DNA from: Streptomyces sp. CC0208
GTDB lineage: Bacteria; Actinomycetota; Actinomycetes; Streptomycetales; Streptomycetaceae
Assembly: GCF_003443735.1 (NCBI RefSeq)
Contig: NZ_CP031969.1
Span: 248,001 to 312,000 of the forward strand
Direction of reading: 5' to 3'
Length of the DNA: 64,000 nt
Shown: positions 17,089-25,760 of the stretch, in pieces
Layout of the letters: the number at the start of each line of letters is the position of its first letter
How positions within the stretch are numbered: the first letter of the stretch is position 1
The notes under the pieces: model-generated
Databases searched by the model: none
What the model was told of the DNA's origin: nothing
The model's input: the letters and a program-made list of their open reading frames with translations, nothing else
Made by a program: the position numbers and the translations under genes

Positions 17089-17853
17089 TCACTCGTCCGT
17101 GTGCCGTGGCCGCAGCTCTTGTGTTCGTCGAGCGATCAGTACCTCGATTCCGTCCAGGATCCGGGTCAGGCCGAAGTCCACGTCGTCGTCGCCGATGCCG
17201 TCGTCGTATTCGTGGTTCGTCATCATGGACGCCAGAATGGGATATCCGTGCTCGTGCAGGAGCGGTTGAAGGAACCGTGCCACGGCGGCGGACTGAACCG
17301 GCGCCGCACTGCTGTCGCGCACATCGCGGCGGGCACTGGCGATTCGCCGCGCGTAGCCGTCAAGCAGGAGCGCACACCCTAGCGATTCGGCCGGGCTCAG
17401 CCCGGCGCCGGTGAGCGCTTCCAGCAGCACTTCTGTCCAGCGCAGCAGGTTCGGGGTCGCGGGCGCACCGCGGATGGGCAGGTCGGGCAGCCATGGATGA
17501 GTTTCGCATCGCTCGATCATTGCCCTGGTCCAGGTGGCGGCCGCGGCTCGCCACTGGTCCGGACCGGTTTCCAGGTCCGGCGCCGGACCCCACGCGGTCT
17601 CCGCGACGAGCACCAGCAGTTCGTCCCGCGAGCTGACGTACCGGTAGATCGCGTTGGCGGTGAGACCCACCCGCTTGGCGATGTTCGGCATGGACAGGGC
17701 CGCGAAGCCTTCCGCGTCAGCCAGTGCGACGGCTGCTTCGACGACTCCCTCCACGCTCTGCGAGGGCTTCCGGCCCAGTCGTCCGGTCTTGACGGGCAGC
17801 CCCCATGCCAGGGCGAGGCCAGGTGGGAGCTGCTCATCGTCACTTGTCGGCAT
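17089..17853 (-). CDS. TetR-family regulator, divergent from the carboxylesterase
   Basis: 254 residues from ATG 17853. The TetR helix-turn-helix is about 50-77 (ALSMPNIAKRVGLTANAIYR followed by YVSSRDELL). The C-terminal ligand domain resembles the actinobacterial group with WTRAMIERCETHPWLPDLP. A 30-residue extension precedes the DNA-binding domain. It is divergent from a secreted carboxylesterase gene, and a perfect 7+7 inverted repeat lies between them, so it probably represses the esterase and itself. Converges with the isochorismatase-like gene. Confidence 0.92.
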   Translation of the reverse strand: MPTSDDEQLPPGLALAWGLPVKTGRLGRKPSQSVEGVVEAAVALADAEGFAALSMPNIAKRVGLTANAIYRYVSSRDELLVLVAETAWGPAPDLETGPDQWRAAAATWTRAMIERCETHPWLPDLPIRGAPATPNLLRWTEVLLEALTGAGLSPAESLGCALLLDGYARRIASARRDVRDSSAAPVQSAAVARFLQPLLHEHGYPILASMMTNHEYDDGIGDDDVDFGLTRILDGIEVLIARRTQELRPRHTDE

Positions 17854-17899
17854 CGGGTCATCTCCATGTCAGCCCGGGGGCATTGACTTCGTGCGCCCC

Positions 17900-17920
17900 T
17901 CACACTTTATATTAGTGTGA
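17900..17920. promoter_or_regulatory. Probable TetR operator (TCACACT-N7-AGTGTGA)
   Basis: A perfect inverted repeat with 7-bp arms and an AT-only 7-nt spacer containing TATATT lies midway between the divergent TetR (start 17853) and carboxylesterase (start 17954) genes. The spacer could also be a -10 element. Position and symmetry are those of a TetR operator. Confidence 0.65.
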
Positions 17921-17953
17921 CCCACACACGAATCACTGAGGATGTGAACGTCC

Positions 17954-19627
17954 GTGAATCCCCTGGGCCAGGACCTCTCACCCACGCACCGCAGATCGCA
18001 CGTGACGGTGCGGCCGCGCTTACGGGCCCTGCTGACCGCCCTGCTCTGCGGCGCCATGATCAGCGGCGCAGCCGGATCGTCGAAGGCCGCGCATCGCACC
18101 GAGGCCGGCCGAGGCCGTCCTGCCACAGTGGTCAGGACGGACGCCGGCCTGGTCGAAGGTGGCCTCGGCACGGACACCCGGATGTTCCAGGGAATCCCTT
18201 ACGCCGCCCCGCCGGTCGGGCACCTGCGCTGGGCGTCGCCCCAACCGGCTGCGTCCTGGTCAGGCGTACGGTCCGCCACCGAACCCGGCAACCGGTGTGC
18301 ACAGGCAGCAGGGCTCATCGACCAGCAGAGCAGCACCGAAGACTGCCTGTACCTGAACGTCACCACGCCCGTGCGCAGCAGTACCCGCGCTCTGCCGGTG
18401 ATGGTGTGGATCCACGGCAACGGCTACATCAACGGCGCGGGGAGCCTTTACGACGCACAACGCCTGGCCCGTACGGGCAAGGTGATCGTGGTCAGCTTCA
18501 ACTACCGGCTCGGCGTCTTCGGATTCCTCGACCATCCCGCGCTCGACCACGGTCCGGCCAAGCACCTGTCGGGCAACTTCGGCCTGGAGGACCAGCAGGC
18601 CGCGTTGCGGTGGGTGCAGCGCAACGCGGCGGCGTTCGGCGGCGACCCGGCGAATGTCACGCTCTTCGGCGAGTCGGCGGGCGGCACCAGCATCTGCGCG
18701 CATCTCGTGGCGCCGGAGTCAGCGGGCCTCTTCCACCAGGCCATCCTGCAAAGCGCCCAGTGCACGGGACGTAAATGGTCACCGGGTCCGGCGACCTGGT
18801 TCCCGCTGCCGCGCGCGGAGCGCGAGCGGCACGGGCTTGACGTGGCGGCCAAGGTCGGCTGCTCCGCCCTGCGAACAGCAGCGGCCTGTCTGCGCGCCAA
18901 GCCCGTGGAGGAACTCGTCAAGTGGTCCGACTCCGGACTCGGCTCCGGACCGGCCGTTGGCGGCGGCATGCTGCCCATGAGCCCGGAACAGGCGTTCGCC
19001 ACCGGCCACTTCCGCCGGGTCCCCATCATCCAGGGAACGACCCGGGACGAACATCGCCTGTTCACCGCCGCCATTGAAGCCGCGACCGGCGAGACGACGA
19101 CCGACGCCGGCTACCGGCAGGAGATCCAGGCACTTTTCGCGCCCGCCGACGCGGCCCGCGTCCTGGCCCGCTACCCCGCCGACCGCTTCCGATCCCCGGG
19201 CGAGGCGCTGTCCACCGTCGTCACCGACTGGGCCTGGGGGTGCACGGTCCTCGACCGGGACCGGACCCTGGACCGGCATGTGCCGACCTACGCCTACGAG
19301 TTCGACGACGACGAAGCTCCCTGGTTCAGCACCCTCAAGAAACCCAATTTCCCCACGGGGGCGTTCCACGGCAGCGAGCTGCAGTACCTCTTCGACGACG
19401 AGCAGCTCCCCGGTCCGGCCACACCCGCTCAGCACCAACTCGCGGACACGATGATGCGCTACTGGGCCCGCTTCGCCCACACGGGCGACCCGAACGGACC
19501 CGGCGCGGCGCCCTGGCCCCGGTTCGGCACCGGCCGGTACGTCCAGTCGCTGCGACCGGGGAGGACGGAACGGACCGATCTCGCCCAGGAACACCAGTGT
19601 GGCTTTTGGAACACCATCGCCAATTGA
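17954..19627 (+). CDS. Secreted type-B carboxylesterase/lipase
   Basis: 557 residues from GTG 17954; GTG 18002 is an alternative. An N-terminal export signal is likely (RPRLRALLTALLCGAMISGA, about 20-39). The carboxylesterase family motifs follow: FQGIPYAAPPVG, EDCLYLNV, NYRLGVFGF and the nucleophile elbow FGESAGG with S241. The oxyanion motif reads HGNGY (154-158) rather than HGGGF. The catalytic His is probably in GAFHGSEL. It hydrolyses ester bonds outside the cell. It is probably controlled by the divergent TetR protein. Confidence 0.92.
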   Translation: MNPLGQDLSPTHRRSHVTVRPRLRALLTALLCGAMISGAAGSSKAAHRTEAGRGRPATVVRTDAGLVEGGLGTDTRMFQGIPYAAPPVGHLRWASPQPAASWSGVRSATEPGNRCAQAAGLIDQQSSTEDCLYLNVTTPVRSSTRALPVMVWIHGNGYINGAGSLYDAQRLARTGKVIVVSFNYRLGVFGFLDHPALDHGPAKHLSGNFGLEDQQAALRWVQRNAAAFGGDPANVTLFGESAGGTSICAHLVAPESAGLFHQAILQSAQCTGRKWSPGPATWFPLPRAERERHGLDVAAKVGCSALRTAAACLRAKPVEELVKWSDSGLGSGPAVGGGMLPMSPEQAFATGHFRRVPIIQGTTRDEHRLFTAAIEAATGETTTDAGYRQEIQALFAPADAARVLARYPADRFRSPGEALSTVVTDWAWGCTVLDRDRTLDRHVPTYAYEFDDDEAPWFSTLKKPNFPTGAFHGSELQYLFDDEQLPGPATPAQHQLADTMMRYWARFAHTGDPNGPGAAPWPRFGTGRYVQSLRPGRTERTDLAQEHQCGFWNTIAN

Positions 19628-19865
19628 GTTCTGTCCGGCCCGACGACGAGCCCTCCTCTTCGCCATGCGCTGCGCGCCGGAACCAGGGAGGCCGGGGCAT
19701 GCCCGCCAAGAACCTTGCCGGGTTGGCCTGACAGGGTGGCGGTGGCGCCGTCCTCGCACGTCAACGCTCTCATCTGGGGTGATGCCTGCTAGCTTCGCGA
19801 GCTGATCCGAGGACCCGTATGCCTTCGGCATGGCGGGGCCGTGACTGCGAGGCGAGGGTGATGGT

Positions 19866-20999
19866 GTGAGGGAAGACGTGGAGAGGCCGGCTGGGGCTGT
19901 GTTCAAGCGCCGGAGTTTCCTGGCCACTACTGCCGTGGCAGCCGGTGCGCCGGCCATCGCGGCAGCCGCACCGGCGTCGGCCGCTGCGAGCCTCCGCAGC
20001 GGGCCACCGGAGCCGCCGCCGGTCGGTTGCGTGGCGCGCCTGCTGGCCGTCCCCGAGGCCGGTCGCGGCGTCGACTGGCTCCGGTCGGCGCTTCAGGTCG
20101 CTGTGGAGCTGGAACTGTCCACCATCCCGCCGTACCTGTGCGGCTGGTGGTCCATCACGGACCGCAGCTCGCAGGCCGCGCGACTGATCCGGCGCATCAT
20201 CGACGACGAGATGTACCACCTGGGCGTGGTGTGCAACCTGCTCGTGGCCGTGGGCGGGCAGCCCCGGATCAGGGCGGCGGCGCCCACTTACCCCGGCCCG
20301 CTGCCCGGCGGCGTACGCGAAGGCGTGACCGTGTACCTGTCGGGTCTCACCAAGTCCCTGGTGCACATGATGATGTCCATCGAGGCCCCCGAGGAACCGC
20401 TGGCCCTCAGCGACAGTGTCACGCATTCCGTCGGCGACTTCTACGGCGCCATGCTCGACGGCTTTCGGACCGTGGCCCCGCAGTTGTCGGCCCGCGGACA
20501 GCTGACCGCCCGCATCGGCTCCGACGATCTGCACCCCGTCGAGACCCTCCTCGACGTAGAGCGCTCCATCGACATCATCAGGGAGCAGGGCGAGGGCACG
20601 AGCAGTTCCCCGGCCGACTCCTTCACCGACGACCACCCGGCCCACTACTACGCCTTCGCCGAGATCTACCACGGACGGGAACTGCGCCAGACCGCCGATG
20701 GCTGGACGTTCACCGGAGCGCCCGTTCCGTTCCCGCCCGCACGGCCCATGGCCCGGGTCCCCGCCGGCGGCTGGCCCCGGCCGTCGGCGCCGGTGCGGAA
20801 ACTCCTGGACAGGTTCGACAACACCTACACCACCGTGCTGGCCTCCCTCGACGCGGCCTGGGCCGACGGCGGCCCCCGCGCCCTGGGTGCGGCCATCCAC
20901 GCCATGCGCGCCCTGGAGGAGCCCGCCGTGCGGCTCATGGAGACCAAGATCCCCGGGACCCGGAGCACGTACGGCCCGCAGTTCCACCCGCTCTCCTAG
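19866..20999 (+). CDS. Tat-exported ferritin-like protein
   Basis: 377 residues from GTG 19866, preceded by GAGGG. The start carries a twin-arginine signal (KRRSFLATTAVAAGAPAIAA, about 14-33). The mature protein matches the ferritin-like domain of the VioB/RebD-type imine-dimer-synthase family: AVELELSTIPPYLCGWW with the first Glu, IIDDEMYHLGVVCNLLVAVGG with the ExxH, and AHYYAFAEIYHGREL near the C-terminus. A diiron or iron-binding exported protein is likely. Export via Tat suggests it folds with its metal in the cytoplasm. No pathway neighbour helps to define its role. Confidence 0.8.
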   Translation: MREDVERPAGAVFKRRSFLATTAVAAGAPAIAAAAPASAAASLRSGPPEPPPVGCVARLLAVPEAGRGVDWLRSALQVAVELELSTIPPYLCGWWSITDRSSQAARLIRRIIDDEMYHLGVVCNLLVAVGGQPRIRAAAPTYPGPLPGGVREGVTVYLSGLTKSLVHMMMSIEAPEEPLALSDSVTHSVGDFYGAMLDGFRTVAPQLSARGQLTARIGSDDLHPVETLLDVERSIDIIREQGEGTSSSPADSFTDDHPAHYYAFAEIYHGRELRQTADGWTFTGAPVPFPPARPMARVPAGGWPRPSAPVRKLLDRFDNTYTTVLASLDAAWADGGPRALGAAIHAMRALEEPAVRLMETKIPGTRSTYGPQFHPLS

Positions 21000-21536
21000 G
21001 TCCTGTGCGCGGAGTCGTCGGTCTGTTCGCCGTACGTCGCCATGAGCTGACCGATGAGGTCGTGACGGGCCCGGTTTCGACGACCAAGCCGCGAACGGCA
21101 TCTCGTGGACGTCGGCGTCCTGGCCGCGGGTGGCTTTTGGCCTGCTGGACGGCTCGGTCAGCGCTTTCTGGGCGCAGGGCCCCTGCGGCAGGGATTCCCG
21201 GCCCCGTCCGGGTCGTCTCCAACGGCGTCCCCCGGATCGACGACTTCAGCTTCCTCTCCAGGCTGGCCCTGTCCCGCCGCCAAGCCTCATCCGAGCACCA
21301 GTGACCGCGACCCCAGGGTGGGGTGGAACGCCCGTATCCGACCGCCGCCGTCGAGAACCTGCGGATCCCCTGCTCGCGCGAAAACCCCGCAGACGGCTCC
21401 GCAACGGCGACGCGCTCACTCACGCGCCCCTCCTGGCCCTGCTGTGTGGGTGCGCGCGTCGCCTGCCGAGGCTGCCCGCCCCGACGCCGAGAGGGGTAAG
21501 TCAGTAGGGTGAGCGCACCAAAACGAGGGAGGATCG
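21000..21536. other. 537-bp gap without a supported gene
   Basis: Open frames here lack consistent codon bias and recognised motifs. A minus-strand tail reading HDLIGQLMATYGEQTDDS and ending near 21000 looks protein-like but has no upstream body. A good ribosome-binding site (GAGGGAGG) for the MEDS/STAS gene is at the right end. Confidence 0.3.
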
Positions 21537-22319
21537 GTGAGAGCGGCGCGCACCCTGGCCACACTCGACGAGGCCGGTACCGGTGATCACGTCTGCCAGC
21601 TGATGGGGCCGGCCGAGGATGTCATGGACCGTAGCCGGGCCTTCGTCGCGGACGGGGCCCTGTTCGGCGACAAGGTGATGATCGTCGGCCCGGCCATGCA
21701 GACGGCAGGCCAGTTCGCCCAGACAGTGCTCGACCCGGCCCGACTGGACGGCCCCCTGATCGCCGCGGTGCGCCGCGAGGCGGAGAACGCCGGACGGGAG
21801 GGGTACCGATCTCTGCGCGTACTGCACCACGTGACCCCTGGGGCGTGGCCCGAGGGCTCTGAGGAGCTACTGCGCAGTGAGCTGGATCTGGAGGAGTTCG
21901 CCGCCGCCAGCGGCGCCCTGGTGGTCTGCGCCTACCGGGGTGCCGAGTGGGACGCTTCTACACTGGAAGAAATCAGGTGTGTGCACCCCCACCACCTGGG
22001 CAGCCGTCCGTCATCACCCGCATTCCAGGTGTACCGGACGGGAAAGGAAGGCTGGACGGTGAACGGGGTCATCGACGCCGAAGGCGCCGACGCTTTCGGT
22101 GCGGTCCTGTGCACGCTGCTCGCACAGAGCGCGACCGTGCGCCTGCTCTGCCACGGCCTGGAGTTCTTCGACGCGGCCGCAATGGGGACCCTGGCCGACG
22201 CCTCCCGGCACCTTCCCGATCGCAAAGTCGTCCTGGAAGGCACGAACGAAACGGTCCGGCTGGCGTGGGAGCTGTCCGGCTTCGCCGTCCCCTCGATCCC
22301 GGTGGTGATGGCGCTGTGA
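21537..22319 (+). CDS. MEDS-STAS regulatory protein
   Basis: 260 residues from GTG 21537. The N-terminal MEDS domain (about 8-165) begins GTGDHVCQLMG and contains LFGDKVMIVGPA and the acidic ELDLEEFAAASGALVVCAYRG. The C-terminal part (about 175-260) is STAS-like: GWTVNGVIDAEGADAFGAVL ... LEFFDAAAMGTLADASR. Such proteins act as anti-anti-sigma or sensor partners. Its stop overlaps the start of the next gene (GTGA), which encodes a MEDS-HATPase protein, so the two are a probable partner-switching pair. Confidence 0.82.
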   Translation: MRAARTLATLDEAGTGDHVCQLMGPAEDVMDRSRAFVADGALFGDKVMIVGPAMQTAGQFAQTVLDPARLDGPLIAAVRREAENAGREGYRSLRVLHHVTPGAWPEGSEELLRSELDLEEFAAASGALVVCAYRGAEWDASTLEEIRCVHPHHLGSRPSSPAFQVYRTGKEGWTVNGVIDAEGADAFGAVLCTLLAQSATVRLLCHGLEFFDAAAMGTLADASRHLPDRKVVLEGTNETVRLAWELSGFAVPSIPVVMAL

Positions 22320-23275
22320 CCCTCCCCTCGCATTCCGACACTCCCCCGTCGGCGCAGGCCGGGTACCGGCACGAGCTGTACCCGTACACGGGCCGCGACG
22401 AATTCCTGCAGGGCACCGTCGGCTTCATCCAGGAAGCCCTCGACGACGGTGAGGCTGTCGTGGTGGCCGTCCCGGAGGACAAGGCATCCCTGCTGCGCTC
22501 CCAGGTGCCCGAAGACGGCACCGTCCGCTACGTCGACACCAGCGCCGTGGCGCACCACCCGGGCCGGCTCATCGGAGCCTGGCAGGACTGGATCAAGGAG
22601 CAGGCCGCAGGGGGCCGGCCCGTGCGAGGGATCGGCGAATCCCCCTGGGCCGAAGTACGCAGCCCGGCGCAGGCGGAACAGCTGCGCTATCACGAGTGGC
22701 TGCTGAACAAGGCCTTCGCCGACGGCCCGGCCTGGTGGCTGCTGTGCCCCTACGACACCGCCGGCGACAAGGCCGCCCTGGGGCAGCTGACCCGCTGCCA
22801 CCCCCAGATCCGCTCGGGCGGACGCAGCACACCGTGCACGGACTACGACCCGCAGGCGCCGTTCGACTTCATTCCGCTGAGCCACCCGTGCGACCCCTAC
22901 GAGGAATTCATCTACGCCAGCGGTGACCTGCCCGCCCTGCGGGAGAAGATCTCGGCCTGCGCCGAACAGCTCGGACTCGCCGACCGCCGACTGCGCGAGC
23001 TGCAGCTGGCCGCCACCGAGATCGCCACCAACAGCATCCGCCACGGCGGCGGACACGGCACGCTGCGCACCTGGAGCGAGGAACAGCGGCTGGTGTGCGA
23101 GTTCCGCGACGCCGGCTACATCGCGGACCCCCTGGCGGGACGGCACAGGCCGACCAGCACCCAGGCCGGCGGGCGGGGCCTGTGGCTCGCCCACCAACTC
23201 TGCGACCTCGTCGAAATCCGCTCCACCCCCGACACCGGCACCACGATCCGCCTCCACACCTGTCTCACCGGCTGA
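22316..23275 (+). CDS. MEDS-HATPase anti-sigma regulatory protein (RsbA type)
   Basis: 319 residues from GTG 22316, translationally coupled to the STAS partner. The MEDS part (about 10-190) has YPYTGRDEFLQGTVGFI, AVVVAVPEDK and GESPWAEVRSPAQAEQLRYH. The C-terminal RsbW-like kinase domain (about 205-319) has the N-box LAATEIATNSIRHGG and the G-box GGRGLWLAHQLCDLVEI. It probably binds or phosphorylates the STAS protein and so controls a sigma factor. No sigma factor gene lies nearby. There are no membrane segments. Confidence 0.88.
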   Translation: MTLPSHSDTPPSAQAGYRHELYPYTGRDEFLQGTVGFIQEALDDGEAVVVAVPEDKASLLRSQVPEDGTVRYVDTSAVAHHPGRLIGAWQDWIKEQAAGGRPVRGIGESPWAEVRSPAQAEQLRYHEWLLNKAFADGPAWWLLCPYDTAGDKAALGQLTRCHPQIRSGGRSTPCTDYDPQAPFDFIPLSHPCDPYEEFIYASGDLPALREKISACAEQLGLADRRLRELQLAATEIATNSIRHGGGHGTLRTWSEEQRLVCEFRDAGYIADPLAGRHRPTSTQAGGRGLWLAHQLCDLVEIRSTPDTGTTIRLHTCLTG

Positions 23276-23334
23276 CCAGACGCACACGCGGCCTGAACCA
23301 ACTGGACGCATTGGCGTGCACGGTGTCTGCCGGC

Positions 23335-23580
23335 ATGCCGACGTGCTTCTGCGCGACCTCCACGCCCGCGGGCGTGGATCGACCGACCCGGAGCTTCAGG
23401 GCGGGTTCACCACGGGAGGTTGCGCAGATCGTGGATGCCGCTGCCTACGCGCAGGCGGTCCAGGACGCCACCGCCTACTACGAGGGCGCGCTGGTGAACT
23501 ACGAGATGCGGCGCAGGATGGGTCGCGGTGCCGGTTCCGGCGGCATGGTCCTCGGCACCCTCGTCGACACCACTCGGTGA
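23335..23580 (+). CDS. Small hypothetical protein, doubtful
   Basis: 81 residues if started at ATG 23335. The first 30 residues are low complexity. The rest, EVAQIVDAAAYAQAVQDATAYYEGALVNYEMRRRMG, is a plausible helix pair followed by a glycine-rich stretch. The frame stays open far upstream through the kinase gene, so openness is not evidence. It abuts an integrase remnant on the opposite strand and may itself be debris. Confidence 0.3.
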   Translation: MPTCFCATSTPAGVDRPTRSFRAGSPREVAQIVDAAAYAQAVQDATAYYEGALVNYEMRRRMGRGAGSGGMVLGTLVDTTR

Positions 23581-23583
23581 ACG

Positions 23584-23796
23584 CCTCGATCCCTGCGCCT
23601 TGGCCGAGAACGCCGAGCGGCGCAGGCACTCACTCAGCCGAGGATCGACCCGGCCATCCGGCGAGACGAGGATCTGCCGCCGCTCGCGCAGCCCGAGCGC
23701 CCGCTCGCGCGCCTCCAAGTCCTCCCAGCCGGGGGCGGGTCGGCCTGCAACGGGATCGCCCCCGTCACCGACCCAGAACAGCCGCCAATACGCCAC
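23584..23796 (-). pseudogene. N-terminal remnant of a site-specific integrase
   Basis: From GTG 23796 about 71 residues read as the start of actinobacterial tyrosine integrases: YWRLFWVGDGGDPVAG, WEDLEARERALGLRER, QILVSPDGRVDPRLSECLRR and AFSAKAQGS. After that the frame loses resemblance and no catalytic domain follows. Probably the stump of a deleted element. Recognition rests on the N-terminal phrases only. Confidence 0.5.
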
Positions 23797-23874
23797 TTGA
23801 CTCCCTCAGCCGCAACACGACATGAGGCAACACAGCGTATGTCCACAGAACACCGCCACCGGTCGTCCCGAGGC

Positions 23875-24375
23875 TCACCCTTGCGAGGAAGGCACCGGGA
23901 ACAGCATGCAGCTACTGGTGGCATGGGCGAGCAGACGGTCCGCGCCGTCGACCAACTGCGCCTGGGCCAGGGCGGTTTGACGGCCCTTGCTGACCACCGT
24001 GCCGATGGCGCGTACCGTACCCGTGTCCACGGTGATCCGTCGCAGGAACTTCACCGTGAGGTCGAGCGAGGTGTACGCAACGCCCTGCGGAAGGGTCGAC
24101 TGGACTGCGCAACCAGCCGCCGAGTCGAGCAGGGTGGCGAAGATGCCGCCGTGCACGCTGCCGATCGGGTTGTAGTGCTCCTCACCCGGTGTCAGGGAGA
24201 AGACCGCTCTGCCGGGCTCCACCTCGCTCAGAGTGAAGTCGATGGAGTAATTGACGGGCGGCCCCGGCAGTCGCCCCGCCTGCAACTCACGCAGGAAGTC
24301 GATGCCGGCCATGCGTCCGGCGGCTTCCGCCAGGATCGCGGGATCTTCCCATTGATACGTACGCGTTCGTCCCAC
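23875..24375 (-). CDS. PaaI-family hotdog thioesterase
   Basis: 166 residues from GTG 24375, with GGAAGGTG upstream. The hotdog signature is NPIGSVHGGIFATLLDSAAG (69-88), with H75 and D84 at the positions typical of PaaI thioesterases, followed by the strand VAYTSLDLTVKFLRRI. It hydrolyses acyl-CoA thioesters, substrate unknown. It is divergent from an HxlR regulator 62 bases away that probably controls it. Confidence 0.88.
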   Translation of the reverse strand: MGRTRTYQWEDPAILAEAAGRMAGIDFLRELQAGRLPGPPVNYSIDFTLSEVEPGRAVFSLTPGEEHYNPIGSVHGGIFATLLDSAAGCAVQSTLPQGVAYTSLDLTVKFLRRITVDTGTVRAIGTVVSKGRQTALAQAQLVDGADRLLAHATSSCMLFPVPSSQG

Positions 24376-24437
24376 GACCGGGCACCTTCCGTCTGACTTT
24401 TGAAAACGAAGCTAGTTTCCCGCCCACCTGACTGTCA

Positions 24438-24935
24438 ATGCCGAAGCCAGACCCTTACGATGGCGGGATGGAGTGGCTTGAGGCGAGCACGGAGAACTGC
24501 CCCGTCCAGCGCACGCTCGACGTGGTCGGAGAGAAATGGACGTTGCTGATCCTGCGTGACGCCGTCAACGGAGTCCGCCGCTTCGACGACTTCCACCGCC
24601 ACATCGGCCTTTCGGAAGCCGTCCTCAGCGACCGCCTCCGGAAGCTGATCGCAGCCGGCATCCTGAAGACCGTCCCCTACCAGGAGCCCGGTAGCCGCTC
24701 CCGCAACGAGTACCGCCTGACCCGCAAGGGCTGGGATCTGTGGCCTGTCCTGATGGCGCTGAGCCAGTGGGGCGAGGCGTACGCCCTCGGCCCCGAGGGG
24801 CCCGTACTGGACATCCGTCACACCGACTGCGACGCCCCGGTCCGCGTCGTCGTCGAGTGTTCCGCGGAGCACTCCACCCTTACCGCCGCGGAAGTCACCG
24901 CCCGACTCGGACCCGGTGCCCGCATCCGGTCGTGA
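24438..24935 (+). CDS. HxlR-family transcriptional regulator
   Basis: 165 residues from ATG 24438; ATG 24468 is a possible alternative. The HxlR winged helix is clear: CPVQRTLDVVGEKWTLLILR with the conserved Cys at residue 21, FDDFHRHIGLSEAVLSDRL, and the wing YRLTRKGWDLWPVL. About 55 C-terminal residues extend past the core domain. Members often sense redox or electrophiles through the Cys. It is divergent from the PaaI thioesterase. The 62-base spacer has GAAAAC...GTTTCC, a weak inverted repeat that could be the operator. Confidence 0.92.
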   Translation: MPKPDPYDGGMEWLEASTENCPVQRTLDVVGEKWTLLILRDAVNGVRRFDDFHRHIGLSEAVLSDRLRKLIAAGILKTVPYQEPGSRSRNEYRLTRKGWDLWPVLMALSQWGEAYALGPEGPVLDIRHTDCDAPVRVVVECSAEHSTLTAAEVTARLGPGARIRS

Positions 24936-24963
24936 GCACACCGGTCATGCGGACGCCGGACAT

Positions 24964-25480
24964 GGGCAGAAGAAGCAGGCGTTCGAGACGGTCCTGCACG
25001 ACTATGAAGTCGTCAGCGAATCCGGTCATCCGGCTGGTGACGTCCGCGCTGAGTTTCCGGATCCGGCGACGCGCCCGGCGGCGGAACGTGACGTACTCGT
25101 TCCTGTTCATGAAGGCCAGCGGGGACCAGCTGCGCGAGCTCACTCCGCTCATCGAGGCCGACAGGATCCGGCCCGTCGTCGACACCGTGTTCTCGTTCGA
25201 GTCGGCCCGAGGCCCCGCCGGTGGCCCCGGCATCGACAGGGTCCCGGCGCTCACCCTCCAGGCCACGCTCAAGGGCGCCCTGACCCGCCAGGATCCCAGG
25301 CTCTCCCTCTTCCTCACCGAAACCGAGGGCGGTCGGCAGGCGGGACGGGCCTTCCTGGAACGGCTGAAGGAGCGCACTCACCACCGCGACAAGGACATCT
25401 CGTTGTCCGCGTTCCGAGCCCAGCTGAAGGCCATCAGACAATGGGGCCGCCCGGCGCCGTCGGACCTGTCGGAGCGATAG
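24964..25480 (+). pseudogene. Chimeric remnant: quinone oxidoreductase tail joined to alpha/beta-hydrolase fragment
   Basis: Bases from about 24967 read KKQAFETVLHDYEVV, matching zinc-free NADP oxidoreductases just before their LDSLGG segment. At 25013 the sense jumps one frame to ANPVIRLVTSALSF ... NVTYSFLFMKASGDQLREL ... IRPVVDTVFSFE, which is the C-terminal part of the same family. About 35-40 codons are missing at the join. From about 25210 the frame runs without a stop into ATLKGALTRQDPRLSLFLTE and FRAQLKAIRQWGRPAPSDLS, the cap and pre-catalytic region of alpha/beta hydrolases, then ends at 25480. Two broken genes are fused by deletion. Confidence 0.6.
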
Positions 25481-25760
25481 CCCCGCACTCCCCAACTCCC
25501 CACGGACGACGCTGCCGCCCCGCCGGTCGCCTCCGCTCACTTGACCACTCCGCCCGAGGCGGCTGGTGCCGTCATGTTGGTCGCTGGTCCGCCACCCGGA
25601 GCGAGCCGTTGGGCGCAGAGAAGACGGTCCGCGGGCCGCCCTCGTATGACCGTCGGCGCGAGGAGAAAAACTGCGGTACGAGGGGCATACGGATGTGCCT
25701 TCTGAGGCGTCAACGGCACGTAAGAGCAAGCCAGTTCGACCTCGCCCCGGGAGCATGCCG

